DNA from: Platanthera guangdongensis
Taxonomy: Eukaryota; Streptophyta; Magnoliopsida; Asparagales; Orchidaceae
DNA length: 64,000 nt
Assembly: GCA_039583875.1 (NCBI GenBank)
Contig: CM077162.1
Location: 61,300,822 to 61,364,821 of the forward strand
Reading direction: 5' to 3'
The position numbers and the translations under genes were made by a program. Under the pieces are notes generated by a model. That model was not told where the DNA came from and ran no database searches. It saw nothing but the letters and a program-made list of their open reading frames with translations. Positions 9,720-20,118 of the stretch are shown here, piece after piece (the first letter of the stretch is position 1; each line of letters opens with the position of its first letter).

Positions 9720-12017
9720 TTAGGAACCCAAACATGTTTGGGTCCTTATTCTCGTGTTAGAACAGTCCCCCTGCGAGTATTAGCATTATGAGCGGTCTTT
9801 CTCATATGGCCAACATGAGGAGTTGCAGCATTTCTGGGATTAAACCAGCAGTCAATGGCAAAGTTACCAACCTTGCCACAACACCAATAGTCGAACCTGT
9901 TGTATCTTTGCCTTATGTTCTCCTGATTGACCTTTTGCAATTGTGGTCTAGCAGGGGCAGCATTCTTGGAGGAAGAAGCTTCATGGTGATGGCAATCACA
10001 TGACGTCTTCTCCTTATGTGACCTTTCCACAACGGGCTTTACCTTTTGTACTTTCTTGAAGTTATGACCATGATTGAAAGGTCCATAGCTCTGAAGAATG
10101 TCATCTTCATAAGGTGCCTTAAAGACACTCTCACTAAAGTTTTTGGGGCGAGTCCATCCTTAGTAATGGAACTTTGGCTCTACATAGGTAGTCCTGGTCA
10201 AGTTACAGTAGGATGAGTCAACATCAAACTCATTAGTTTGAAATATGAATTTCTAGATCGAAGGATGATCTTGAGGGGCTTTCCCCTTTTCTTTAGACAA
10301 GGCCTTCTCGGTGGCCTTATTCTTTCTTTGAGCCTTGTTACTCCTAGAAGATTTTAATAGGAGCTTCTACATGGCCTAGTCCAGGACCCTTAGCCTTGGC
10401 TGAGAATTTAGCAACGAATGGAAGAACAGTCTTAGGCTTCGAGAAACTTTCAACAAGTTTCTTTTCAGCAGCGAGTTGTTCTTCCAACTCTTTAATGATT
10501 TTCTCTTTTAAGTCAAGGTGCTCAAGATCCTTGTTGTATTCCTTAATAGCATTATTGAAGTTCTCTTTGAGTGAGTTAGTCTTAGCCAATTCCTCTCTCA
10601 AGATGCTCTCTTCAGCTTTTAGAGATTTTATCTCTTTAGCCTGAGTTTTCATGACTCTACAACATTTGTCATAAGCCATGATCAACTCCTTGTACTGGGT
10701 CATGCGTTCAGACTCATCGTCAAAAGAGCTGTCATCATTATCATGCTCAGAAGCTTCAGATTCTGAAAGAGGAGTGTGAGAGTTTACCTTCCCAGTGAAC
10801 TGGGGCTTTTGTTCATCATCTGTCTGAGCCATAAGCCCGAAGTAGGCTTCTTCTTCTTCACTCGACTCAGATGAGTCAGAGTCACTAAGAGTTTTGCCAT
10901 TCTTGTCTATCAGGCTCTTCTCTGTCCTCTTCTTATTGTACGAGGACTTCTTTTACTCTCTTCTTCCACCCTCCATCTTCTTATGTGGGCAGTCAGCAAT
11001 GACATGACCTGGCTTATTACAACAATAACAAATGATGTCAGTAGAAATATGTTTGTTTTGTTTAGGATTATACCTATCGTGGCTGCTTGAGCCTTTTCTT
11101 TGACGATCACCATTATGTCGTGATCTTCTATAGGTGGCATCCTTGCCTTTCCATTACTTCTTTTTGTTCAAGAATTTCTTGAACTATTGTGAGAGTAGAG
11201 AGAACTCCCCTTTAGATAGTTTAGAGCCTGAGGTACTTGGCTCCGAGGTTTCTTCTTCACTAACTTCTTGTGCTGGGGCAGGAGAGGCAGCATTTGAATT
11301 TCTTGAGGTGTCTGCCTTTAGAGCAACATACTTCTCCCTAGATGAAGACCTGCTCTTCTCTTCTTCAGCATTTCTGGTGTTGAGTTTTAGCTCATATGAC
11401 ATTAGCATCCCGAAGAGATTCTGCAGGTCTGTCTCAGCTAGCTTTCCAAATTCCCTAATAGCACAGACCTTGTTATCCCATTCCTTGGTTAGGGATCTCA
11501 AGTACTTATCATTTAATTCTCCGTTTGTGAAGACTCGTCTATAGACCCTTAGGTCATTGACTATTTTGAAGAAATTCTCAAAAGTGTCAGCAATGGTGTC
11601 CTTGTGTCCTTGTCGGAAGGCTTCATACTTCTGATTCAGAAGGGATCTTCTATCATCCCTAACTTCTTATGTACCTTCCATCAAAGTGACTAGGGACTGC
11701 CACATCTCCTTTGCAGACTAGTAGTGGATCAAGTTTTGCAGCATGGAGTCATAGACTGCACTTGTTATTATGTTCTTGGCCTTCTTATCTAAAGACACAA
11801 GTGCAATCTCGTCTTTGTCTAGATCCATTAATTTCTTTGGAACTTTCTTAGTTGGATCTATTGTGGAGATGGTCATGGGAATATAAGGACCTTTTTCAAC
11901 TATCATGAAGATCCTTGGATCCACAGCATCCATAAAAAATTTGATTCTTTCTTTCCACATGGGAAAGTTATTCTTGGTGCACAAAGAAAGATTGGCAAAA
12001 TCTTTAGCCTTGTACAT
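9720..12017 (-). pseudogene. gag: Copia gag of element B, decayed
   Basis: ATG at 12017 (MYKAKDFANLSLCTKNNFPMW). Followed in the same frame by blocks at 11501-11184 and 10832-10344, then one frame change to 10030-9746. Contains the UBN2-like domain, a first zinc knuckle (CYCCNKPGHVIADC, about 11030-10988), a coiled-coil segment (10700-10450) and a second knuckle whose first Cys is Tyr and whose His is Asn (YWCCGKVGNFAIDC). Stops occur near 11715 and 11650. Closest relative in the window is the gag of D. Confidence 0.82.
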
Positions 12018-12087
12018 GATTGGTAGATCTCAAGAGGCAACTAGAGAAGGATCTGATAAAGGTGTTAACCTTTTAATGATCAACCTG

Positions 12088-12099
12088 GCTTTGATACCA
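12088..12099 (-). other. Primer-binding site of element B, one mismatch
   Basis: Minus-strand TGGTATCAAAGC instead of TGGTATCAGAGC, two bases inside the LTR end at 12102. Confidence 0.85.
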
Positions 12100-12822
12100 A
12101 TTGAAAATGTTCAGATGTCTACCTAAATCACCTAGAGGGGAGTGAATAGGTGAGTTGTGCATCTTTTCGCGGAATAAAGATTTAAGATCTATGCACACAA
12201 TTATCTACTAAGCAATCACAGACGACAAAAGATTTATAGTAGTTCCCCAACATTGGGTACATCCATTTTCTCTCATCGATCTAGAAATCCACTACACTTG
12301 GCTACTCCACTATCTCGGATTGAAAAAACCAATCCTACGCCTCGGAACAAAGTTCCTACAATCTCGATCCACAAAACGGATCTACACTCGGAAGATAAAA
12401 CTTCCTACAACTCGGATACAAAATCTCCTACACTCGCAGAGAATTCTCCTACAAGAATGAAATAGAAAGTATATAGAAATACAAACAGTACAATTTTCTC
12501 AGATCTAAATGCAGTCGGCCTAAATTTTCTTCTTGGATCTTTGCGACTTTATCAAAAATGTTGAAGAAGAATCTCGGCAAAGGCAGATCTGAAATTTCTT
12601 TGACTTCACACGATCAGATGGATGATGAAGAATTGAGAGACAATATCGATATGTGAATCTTCTTGATCTGAATCTTCTGGATCGAAAACCCTAGCGGGAT
12701 GAGCACGATGAAGGTCAGCGACGGTGGCTTCTGATTTCTTTGGAGAGAGAGAATGAGATTCAGAATAATACTTAGAATAATATTTGACAGCCCCTTATTA
12801 GGGTTTCTCGGTTTTGACAAGA

Positions 12823-12832
12823 CTTTATATAG
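12823..12832 (-). promoter_or_regulatory. TATA box in LTR B
   Basis: Minus-strand CTATATAAAG, about 120 bases downstream of the palindrome tract in the direction of transcription. Confidence 0.7.
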
Positions 12833-12954
12833 GATCTTCCCTAACAGTCATAATTAGTCTTAATGACGTACACGTGGACCAATCATGTCAAGGCTATTTG
12901 AAATTTCTGCCAAATCTGGACTTAACATATTTTCTGAAAAGGATGACTGGCATA

Positions 12955-13720
12955 CTCAAGTGAAGATTAACCTACTCGAGTACCTAATAAGATTACTCGA
13001 GTGAATAGAAGAAAACTACTCGAGTAAGTGACTAGGAGAAAATCGAGAAATGATGAGCAGCTACTCGAGTACACAAAGTCTTACTCGAGTGCTAAGATAG
13101 TTACTCGAGACAGGGAGTTAAACTACTCGAGTACAAGAAATACTACTCGAGAGGACATAGATTAACGACTTGAGAGGTAGAGGAACTACTCGAGTCAAGG
13201 ACTTAGAATATTTTCTGGAAGAAAAATCTGCGTTACTCGAGTAGTGAAACTGGACTACTCGAGAGAATATAAACTACTTGAGTATATAGATATAGCTACT
13301 CGAGTAATGGACTTAGAAAAATTTTGAGGGAAGAAAATCTTATTACTCGAGTATTAAACATGTGCTACTCGGGTAGTAGATAGACTACTCGAGTACATGA
13401 ACTTGAGTACTCGAGCACATGAACTTGACTAGTCGAGTGAGTTAAAGTTACACGAAATTCTGCCTTCTGAAACTCGAGACAAAATACCAAACTAATCGAG
13501 TACTATTATAACTACTCGAGTAAGTTACTTAGAAAATTTTCTGGGGAAGAAATTCTGTTAACTCGAGAATGAGAAAGGATCAACTCGAGTAGTTGACTTA
13601 GCTACTCGAGAGCTATAATTTGACTACTCGAGAGCTAATTCCCTTACTCGAGTACAAATAGTTTTACTCGAGTATTGACTAAGTATTTCACTCGAGTATG
13701 TAAGTACCTACTCGAGTAAA
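12955..13720. repeat. TACTCGAGTA palindrome tract in LTR B
   Basis: More than thirty copies of TACTCGAGTA or one-base variants in 770 bases, roughly one every 20-25 bases, interspersed with A/T-rich spacers; the longest tract of this motif in the window. Confidence 0.9.
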
Positions 13721-14045
13721 GTACTTAGCAAAAATTCCTTCAATAGAATTTTCTCTTCTTTAGTGAATTCAGTAACAAGTCTTTTTCCAATCAGTACTAA
13801 TGCTTGTGTATGAAGTGTATCCCAATAGAGAGGCTACACATGAGTCAACACCATGGATCACACAATGAGGGATTACATTGTATGGTCCTGTGTTTGGTGA
13901 CCCATTGTAGACTGATATTGGTCTACACTTGGCAATATAGTCCTGCAAACACATAACTTAAACAAAGCATCAAATACAACTTAATTCATCTTAGTTCAAG
14001 GGTGAATTCATCAAATCAGGGTTACTGTGGATACAATACCCAACA

Positions 14046-14330
14046 CTAAATCTGTGCCAGCGACGGTGGTTAGAATATGTGGCCGATTATGATGTGGAAA
14101 TCCTTTATCACCCAGGAAAGGCTAATGTAGTAGCTGATGCTTTGAGTAGAAAGACTGCGAAAATTTTCAATTTGACTGTACAGTCCTTGGTAGAAGAATT
14201 CTTGTTGATGGACATTGGGGTTGGGAATAGTGCAGTGTTTGCTAGTTTAGAAGCAAAAGAGCCCTCTTGAATTTCTTTTGCTAGAGCCCACCAGAAGAAT
14301 GATCCGGATTTGTTAAACCTCCGATTATGA
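14046..14330 (+). pseudogene. Ty3/gypsy relic K: end of RNase H and connection region
   Basis: Plus-strand frame continuing from the LTR junction of B: LCQRRWLEYVADYDVEILYH then PGKANVVADALSRK, the standard end of gypsy RNase H, followed by a short connection segment to about 14330. A TGA breaks it at 14268. Element B is inserted at its left side, so the rest of K lies beyond B to the left. Lineage (chromovirus-type wording) is inference. Confidence 0.8.
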
Positions 14331-14334
14331 TTTG

Positions 14335-16593
14335 TTACAGTCGTCTTCCCAGGAGAATTGGCAATTTACTTCATCCACTGCATAGCGTTGCAAACTTTCA
14401 TCGAGTTTCATTGCTCGATGAACCCTATCTGCAAGGTCATATTATACCTCCGTCCAGGTCAAGCAAGTATTTGTTGTGGAATTCTTGACAATACAAGAAA
14501 TTTCTAACGCTTCCAACTCCTGGATCAGACGCTCATCATGCATCTGCAACCAAGTTGCCTTTGTAGGAGTCCTACGACTCAAGGCATCTATGACGACGTT
14601 TCCATTCCCTGGAGTATAATGAATCTGGAAGGTGTAGTCATCGAGGAACTCCCTTCACCTATGTTGTTGCATGTTGAGATCCTTCTGATCCAACAAGTAC
14701 TTTAGGATCTTATGGTCCGTGAATATATATCCACCTTCACGCCATATAAATCATGACCCCATAGTTTAAGTGCGAAAATTACCGCCGCCAAATCCAAGTA
14801 ATGGACTGGATAGTTCCGCTCATACACTTTTAACTAGTGTGAGCCATAAGCAATCACCTTTCCAAACTGAAGAATAACGCAGCTTAAGCCGCTCCCTGAT
14901 GCATCTTTTTAAATTTTAAAGCTGTTTGCACCACATGGTGACGTCAAGATTGGCGTCATAGTCAAGCGACTCTTTAGCTCTTCAAAAGCTCGCGCACACT
15001 CTGGCGTCCAAATGAACTTCTTATCCTTCCTCGTTAATGTGGTAAGAGGCAAAGCAATTCGTAAGTAGTTTTATATAAAACGTCGATAGTAGCTCGCCAG
15101 TCAAAGGAAACTCCTGAATTCGACCACAAAAGACAACACTGGCCACTACCGTATGGATTTTATCTTTAACGGATCCACCGAAATGCTCTCTCCACTCACC
15201 ATATGTCGAAGAAAAGCCACTAACGATAGTCAAAACTCACACTTTGAGAACTTGGCGTAGAGCTTGTTTCTCCTCAGGGTGTGCAACACCATCCATAAAT
15301 GGTTCGCATGATCTTCCGACTGAGAGTACATTAGAATGTCTTCGATGAAAATGATTACAAATAAATCCAAGTATTCTCGAAATGTAAGACGCACTAAGTC
15401 CATGAACACTGATGGCGCATTTGTTAGCCCAAACAGCATTACCGGGAACTCGTAGTGACTGTAGCGTGTTCCAAACGCTATCTTGGGAATGCCACCTTCC
15501 CGAATCCTCAATTGGTAGTAACCTGAATTCAAGTCCAGTTTTGAATAGACGGTTGATCCCACTAGCTGATCAAAAAAGTCATCAATGCGAGGTATTGGAT
15601 ACTTGTTCTTCTCTGTCAGCTCATTCAACTCGCGATGGTCGATGCACAACCGTAAGCTACCGTCCTTCTTTTTCACAAAGAGAATGAGTGCGCTCCAAGG
15701 TGACATACTTGGGCATATATACCCCTATTCCAGCAACTCTTGTAGTTGCACTTTTAGTTCTGCCATTTCCTTTGGCGCTACTCAATAGGGCGAGCGGGCT
15801 ACAGGTTTCATACCTGGAAACACCGCAATAGTGTCGTTGGTCTACCGAGGGGCATCACCCATGGAGGTCATTGGGAAACACATCTGTATAAGCCGATACA
15901 ATAGGAGTGTCACTCAACTGGGCTTCGGCCTAAAGGGCGTTATAGGCATGAAGAATTACTTCGTGCATAGCCAAACAAGTGACGACTTGGAGAGCAGACA
16001 TCCAAATATTGCTCGATCCTCGCAGTCAAGCGAACTTAGTCCCTCGTTCGGTGATCTTTCCCAGTGTGACTTCTGTGAAGTTCTGATCTATACCGGTACG
16101 CTACTCCAAGAGCTAGACCATACCTATGATCACATCAAACATAACGATTGTCAGCACACACACTCCTACGTCCTGATATGACCTCATAATGACATCTTAC
16201 CATATCATTTTCTACACCCATATACACTCTTTTCATTACAGCCATGCCATTCCACTCGTATTTGTGGTACCAAAATAAGCACACAAGGCATATATTAAGT
16301 TGTAAGCAAACGACTTCTTGATTATTATTGTATACATCGTTCCTTACTAAGAACCGTATGGTACATCATTACAGTTATTTATGTACATACATCATAATTC
16401 CCTTCTTGTTTGGTGTTGTCTAAGGGCCACTTCACCATTCTTCGGCTTTATGTCCCTCTTCGCCACACGAGTAGCACATGTGTTGAGTTCGCCTTGCAAC
16501 TACTCCAACCTTAGCTTTTGTTGTCCTTGGCACATCACCATGACATTCTCGGACACGATGTCCTACCTTACCACACGAAAAGCAAACATATGG
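14335..16593 (-). pseudogene. Ty3/gypsy relic J: gag knuckles, protease end, RT and RNase H, decayed
   Basis: Minus strand. Zinc knuckle CFSCGKVGHRVREC at about 16580-16539 and a second degraded one (final Cys is Trp) at about 16485-16445; protease end FDVIIGMV near 16130; RT from about 15790, with [33 protein letters not shown] and [14 protein letters not shown]. The active-site motif reads FIED where FIDD/YVDD is expected (about 15345-15356). RNase H end IHYTPGNGNVVIDALSRR near 14610. Several stops (e.g. around 15726 and 15782). Typical of a chromovirus-like pol; dead. Joined tail-to-tail with K near 14330 and to a truncated LTR of H at 16593. Confidence 0.8.
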
Positions 16594-17823
16594 AGAGAGG
16601 GGGAATTTGTAGGAGGATTTTTCCGAGAATAAGAGAGATCCCCCATAAAGGGGGGTCTGGGGCCCTATTTATATGCTTCATGGGTGGTTATGGAGGTTAT
16701 GCAGTTATCCGCAGCCCATGACCACCATGATTGCTATCAATAGACCAAAATATTATATTTATTTTTACGGGACTATGGTATAATATGCATATTAATCTCG
16801 TTATATGCAGACCGTTCTATTTTTGGGAACGCATTATCTCCACTACGTGAGATCATGCGGGCGATTACCTGGGTAGTTTCCCACATAACCGACGGCGGAG
16901 ACCGTGAGAGCGTGATCGGATGGTGGAGACAGGCTCCCTCGGATGGCCAGCGAACTTGCCGTCTAGGCGGGAGATCGCCGCCAACTGTCGGGAGAGCGGA
17001 CGACGTCCATGACGACAGCGAAAAGTGGGGAGCGGCCGACGGTGGCGACGTCCAAGATAGAGAGGAGTGACGGCAACGGCGGCCGCTGGAGAAATGTGCG
17101 ACAGCGACAGAGGCTGTGGAGTCAGGAAATAATGGCGGCGGTAGCCGCGGCGTTGGGAGACAGTGGCGACGTCGGCCGCGGGAGAAACAGACAATGACGA
17201 CGGTGGTCATGGAGTCGGTAAATAATGGCGGCGGTGGACGTGGCGTTGGGAGACGGTGGCGGTGGCGCCCGCGGGAGAAACGGACGACGACGGCGATGGT
17301 CGTGGTGTTAAGAAATAATGGCCGCGGTGTTTGAAGATGGCGGTGGTTGCGGCCATGAAGTCAAGAAATAATGGAGGAGACGGCCACGACATTTGAAGAT
17401 GGCAGCAGTGGCGGCCACGGGAGAAACGACCGACGGTGGATGCATCTACGGTGTTGGGAGACCGCGTTGACTGTGGCCACAAGATAAACGGATGACGGTG
17501 GCGGCTGTCATGGAGTCAGGAAATAACGGCGACGATGGCCACGACATTGGGGAACGACGGAAGCGGCGGCTGTGGGAGGAATGGACGGCGACAGTAGCGG
17601 TCGTGGCGGTGGTCGTCGGTGGTCGGCGGTCGGCGGCGGTCGTCGGCTGTCGGCGGAGGCAGTAGTTGTTGAATGGGAGGCCCCCCATGATTTCTCCTAT
17701 TGTGGTGGAGATCATGGGGAGCGTGTTGACCGGTCAAACCGATGATCTCCATAATAGGAGAACTTATGTGGGGAGTGGTTAAATGCACCCCCTAGAGATT
17801 TAAATGGGTCTTCATCCCCATCA
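16594..17823 (-). repeat. 3' LTR of element H, truncated
   Basis: Begins TGATGGGGAT on the minus strand (17823), contains a 22-base-arm hairpin (about 17690-17765), a GC-rich degenerate tandem block (17000-17650), an A/T-rich patch (16740-16790), a TATA box (16665-16674) and the first 70 bases after it. Parallel copy at 32010-32127, 42911-43557 and 52756-53340. It stops abruptly at 16594 against relic J. Long ORFs on both strands here are artefacts of the GC-rich repeats. Confidence 0.7.
16665..16674 (-). promoter_or_regulatory. TATA box in LTR H
   Basis: Minus-strand ATATAAATAG followed by GGGCCCCAGACCCC; the same downstream sequence recurs at 32045-32095, where the TATA box itself is eroded. 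Confidence 0.65.
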
Positions 17824-18060
17824 ATTGCGCCCCAAATACTTTGTTGTCGGAGATTGGCATGAGCGAGAGAACAAGGATTTTTTTCTCATTCTCCTCGATT
17901 ATGATGACGAACGGTGAAAGGCCAGAAACATCAGAGAGCAGCGCCCGGCGAGCCCAGGTAACGTTATGTTAAAAGATTTCTGGGGGAAAGATGGGACGGT
18001 AAGAGGAAGTGCCAGCTCGCCCAAAAAAGGTGGGCCCTGGCGCCTTCACGGTCAGGCGGC
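17824..18060. other. Internal sequence of H next to the 3' LTR
   Basis: Immediately right of the LTR the minus strand has a G-rich TTTGGGGCGCAAT, in the place expected for a polypurine tract. The rest shows no gene. Confidence 0.4.
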
Positions 18061-18910
18061 GCTGCGGCGGCCACTGCGTGGGAACATGAGGAGGCGCCCG
18101 GACCAAGTCGTGCGGGTGCGCACACCTGGTCACGCGAGAGGGCGTTCATGCGCGCGCATGGGTTCGCGCACACTTGGGTTCTCATGCACTGTGCGTGCGC
18201 ACCTGGATGCGTGCATACATGGGCACAGGTGTGCGCACAATGCGCGCGCGCACTGGATGCGTGCATGCTGCATACTGGGCCGCGTGTGCCTGGATACCCG
18301 GATGTATGCGTGCATCGGGTCGTACGGTTGTGTTCCAGATTGTGCGCGGGCTAATGTGCTTGTGTGGGCGTGTATAAGTACGGTGTAGATGATTGGTGTA
18401 GAAAAGGTGCAGAAGGTGCACTGACCTCGGAGTGAAGTGGTCACTATTTTATGCTTACAACAAAATGCACGGGAGGTGTAGAGGTTAGACCGTATAGGCG
18501 ACGGCGGTGTGTCAGGATTTGTATGTATGAGATGTGTAATGTGAATCATACATGCTTGGGGATATGCGCATGAGGTGTGCTTAATGCACGCAATGTGTTC
18601 TGATTGTGTGTAAGAGTACAGAGTGCACAAAATAGTAAGATACACTTGCAAGACTGGAGATAAAGATCCTGCACATGGTGATGCCCCTGCATTGACATGC
18701 GTGGTGGGCACAGTATACATTTGGACGTTGTGCGCTCATGGAGCGATATGCACTATCGTGGCTCGTGCGGGCACATGGAGAAAAGTGTGTAACCTGCACA
18801 CGAGGTGCGATGTGCGCAGTATATAAGGTGCATGATGCATTACGGGTGACACGTGCACAATGCGCGCTACATACGCGATGTGCGCAAGTTGTAATATGTA
18901 CGACGCATTG
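18061..18910. repeat. Alternating purine-pyrimidine (GCAC/GTGC) low-complexity block
   Basis: Dense runs of TGCGCGCGCAC, GTGCGTGCAT and CACGCGAG type sequence without a fixed period. Several overlapping ORFs on both strands rich in Cys, His, Arg and Ala are by-products. I see no gene. Confidence 0.7.
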
Positions 18911-19114
18911 AGCGTTAATTTGTGGAAGGGAAAAGGTCGCTGGGATGCGGAGTTTCTGGTTCCCCCAAGTATATCACCGGGTATCGCTTGTACAAGGTCA
19001 GAAGGAGAAACTTGTTGCGGCGAGGTGCATGGATGCAGACACGGTGCATCCAGAATGATACCTCAGTTGGCGAGGTTCAAGTTGTTCTGCGTAAGTTTGG
19101 CGTGCCTCATCATT

Positions 19115-19920
19115 TTGCACGAGACTAGCTCGCGACTTTTGCTCGTACGAGACTAGCTCGTGACTTTTGCTCGCACAAGACTGGCTCGCGACTTTTGCTC
19201 GCACGAGACAGACTTGTAACTTTTGCTCGTACGAGACTGGCTTGTGACTTTAGTGCGCACAAGGCTGGTATGTGGGGAAGTTTACACGAGTCTGGCTCGC
19301 AGCTTTAGTGCACATAAGGCTGGCTTGCGGGGAATCTTGCACGAGACTGCCCTACGGCTTAGTTTGCATGGTTCCGGCCCGCGACTTTGTTTGTGCAGGT
19401 TATAATCTACGCTTTACCGTGAGGGGGGCAAGCCCACATAGGTAGTTCGCACAAGTTGTGCTCGCAGCTTATTTTGCGAGGGTTATAATCGAGGCTTAGC
19501 CATGAGGGGGGGTGGGGGGTGGGGGTGGGGGTGGCAGCCCCTCACGGGGAGTTTGCACGAGTCGGGCTCGCGTCTTATTTTTTGCGGGTCGTAATCACGG
19601 CTTAGCTGTGAGGGGGGCAGGCATCCATGGGGAGTTTGCACAAGTCGGGCCCGTGTCTTATTTTGCGCGGGTTGTAATCGCGGCTTAGCCGTGACGGGGG
19701 CAGGCCCTAATGGGGAGTTTGCACGAGTCAGGCTCGCGGCTTATTTTGCATGATTCCAGTCCTCGGCTTAGTTTGCACAGTTCTAGCCCGCGGCTTTGTT
19801 TGCGCGGGTTATAATCGCGGCTTTGCCATGAGGGGTAGGCCCCCACGGGGAGTTTGCATGAGTCGGGCTCGCAATTTAATGCACACAAGGTTGGCTTGTG
19901 GCAAAGTTGGCAATGAGCCA
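19115..19920. repeat. 28-bp tandem repeat passing into an 84-bp higher-order repeat
   Basis: From 19115 to about 19395 about ten units of 28 bp (type CGAGACTGGCTCGCGACTTT plus TGCTCGCA). From about 19400 to 19900 the same submotifs are arranged in units of about 83-84 bp (three 28-mers), each with TTATAATCGCGGCTTAGCC, a G-run and GGGGAGTTTGCACGAGTCGG. Confidence 0.75.
19506..19532 (+). other. G-quadruplex-type G tract
   Basis: G7-T-G6-T-G5-T-G5-T-GG in one stretch inside the 84-bp repeat region: four or more G runs with one-base loops. Confidence 0.85.
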
Positions 19921-19927
19921 AAGAGGC

Positions 19928-20118
19928 CAGAATCTCTCTTGCAGAGATCTGAACACTCTGTAATGTAAAGGCCAGAGTCTCCTTTGCGAAGATCTAAACA
20001 CTCTGTAAAGTAAAGGCCAGAGTCCCTTGTTGGGAATACTGAACACTCTGTAAGAGGAGAGGCCAGAGTCACTTGTTAGGAATACAGAACACTCTATAAG
20101 AGGAGAGGCCAGAGTCCC
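19928..20118. repeat. 46-bp minisatellite, left part
   Basis: Four units of about 46 bp of the type AGAGTCCCTTGTTGGGAATA then CTGAACACTCTGTAAGAGGA plus GAGGCC. The array continues at 28237 after LARD I. Confidence 0.88.
20114..20118. repeat. Target site duplication of LARD I, left
   Basis: GTCCC, repeated exactly at 28237-28241. Confidence 0.9.

Larger units (their letters stand above)
4907..14045 (-). mobile_element. Ty1/copia element B (Sirevirus-like with extra ORF X), decayed, interrupted by A
   Basis: Minus-strand order: 5' LTR (14045-12102), one-mismatch PBS, gag, protease, integrase, reverse transcriptase, RNase H (to 6541), a palindrome tract with TATA box, then ORF X, which is cut at 4907 by element A. 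The 3' part of X and the 3' LTR must lie beyond A, outside the window. Gag and pol carry many stops and frameshifts. B is itself inserted in gypsy relic K (junction 14045/14046). Its gag and pol closely resemble those of element D. Confidence 0.82.
12102..14045 (-). repeat. 5' LTR of element B
   Basis: 1944 bases, minus-strand TGTTGGGTATTG (14045) to CA (12102). The outer 250 bases match the LTR of A closely. It holds a long palindrome tract (12955-13720) and a TATA box (12823-12832) between that tract and the transcribed part. Confidence 0.85.

Noticed and set aside
12955..13720. Regularly spaced short repeats resembling a CRISPR array
   Set aside because: The repeats are 10-bp palindromes with irregular spacing inside a plant LTR; CRISPR arrays do not occur in this context.
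16773..17790. Several minus- and plus-strand ORFs of 60-145 codons
   Set aside because: They are by-products of GC-rich degenerate repeats in LTR H and are not kept in the second copy at 42911-43557 and 52756-53340.
18130..18720. 196-codon minus-strand ORF rich in His, Cys and Thr
   Set aside because: Lies in alternating purine-pyrimidine low-complexity sequence; overlapping frames are open on both strands.
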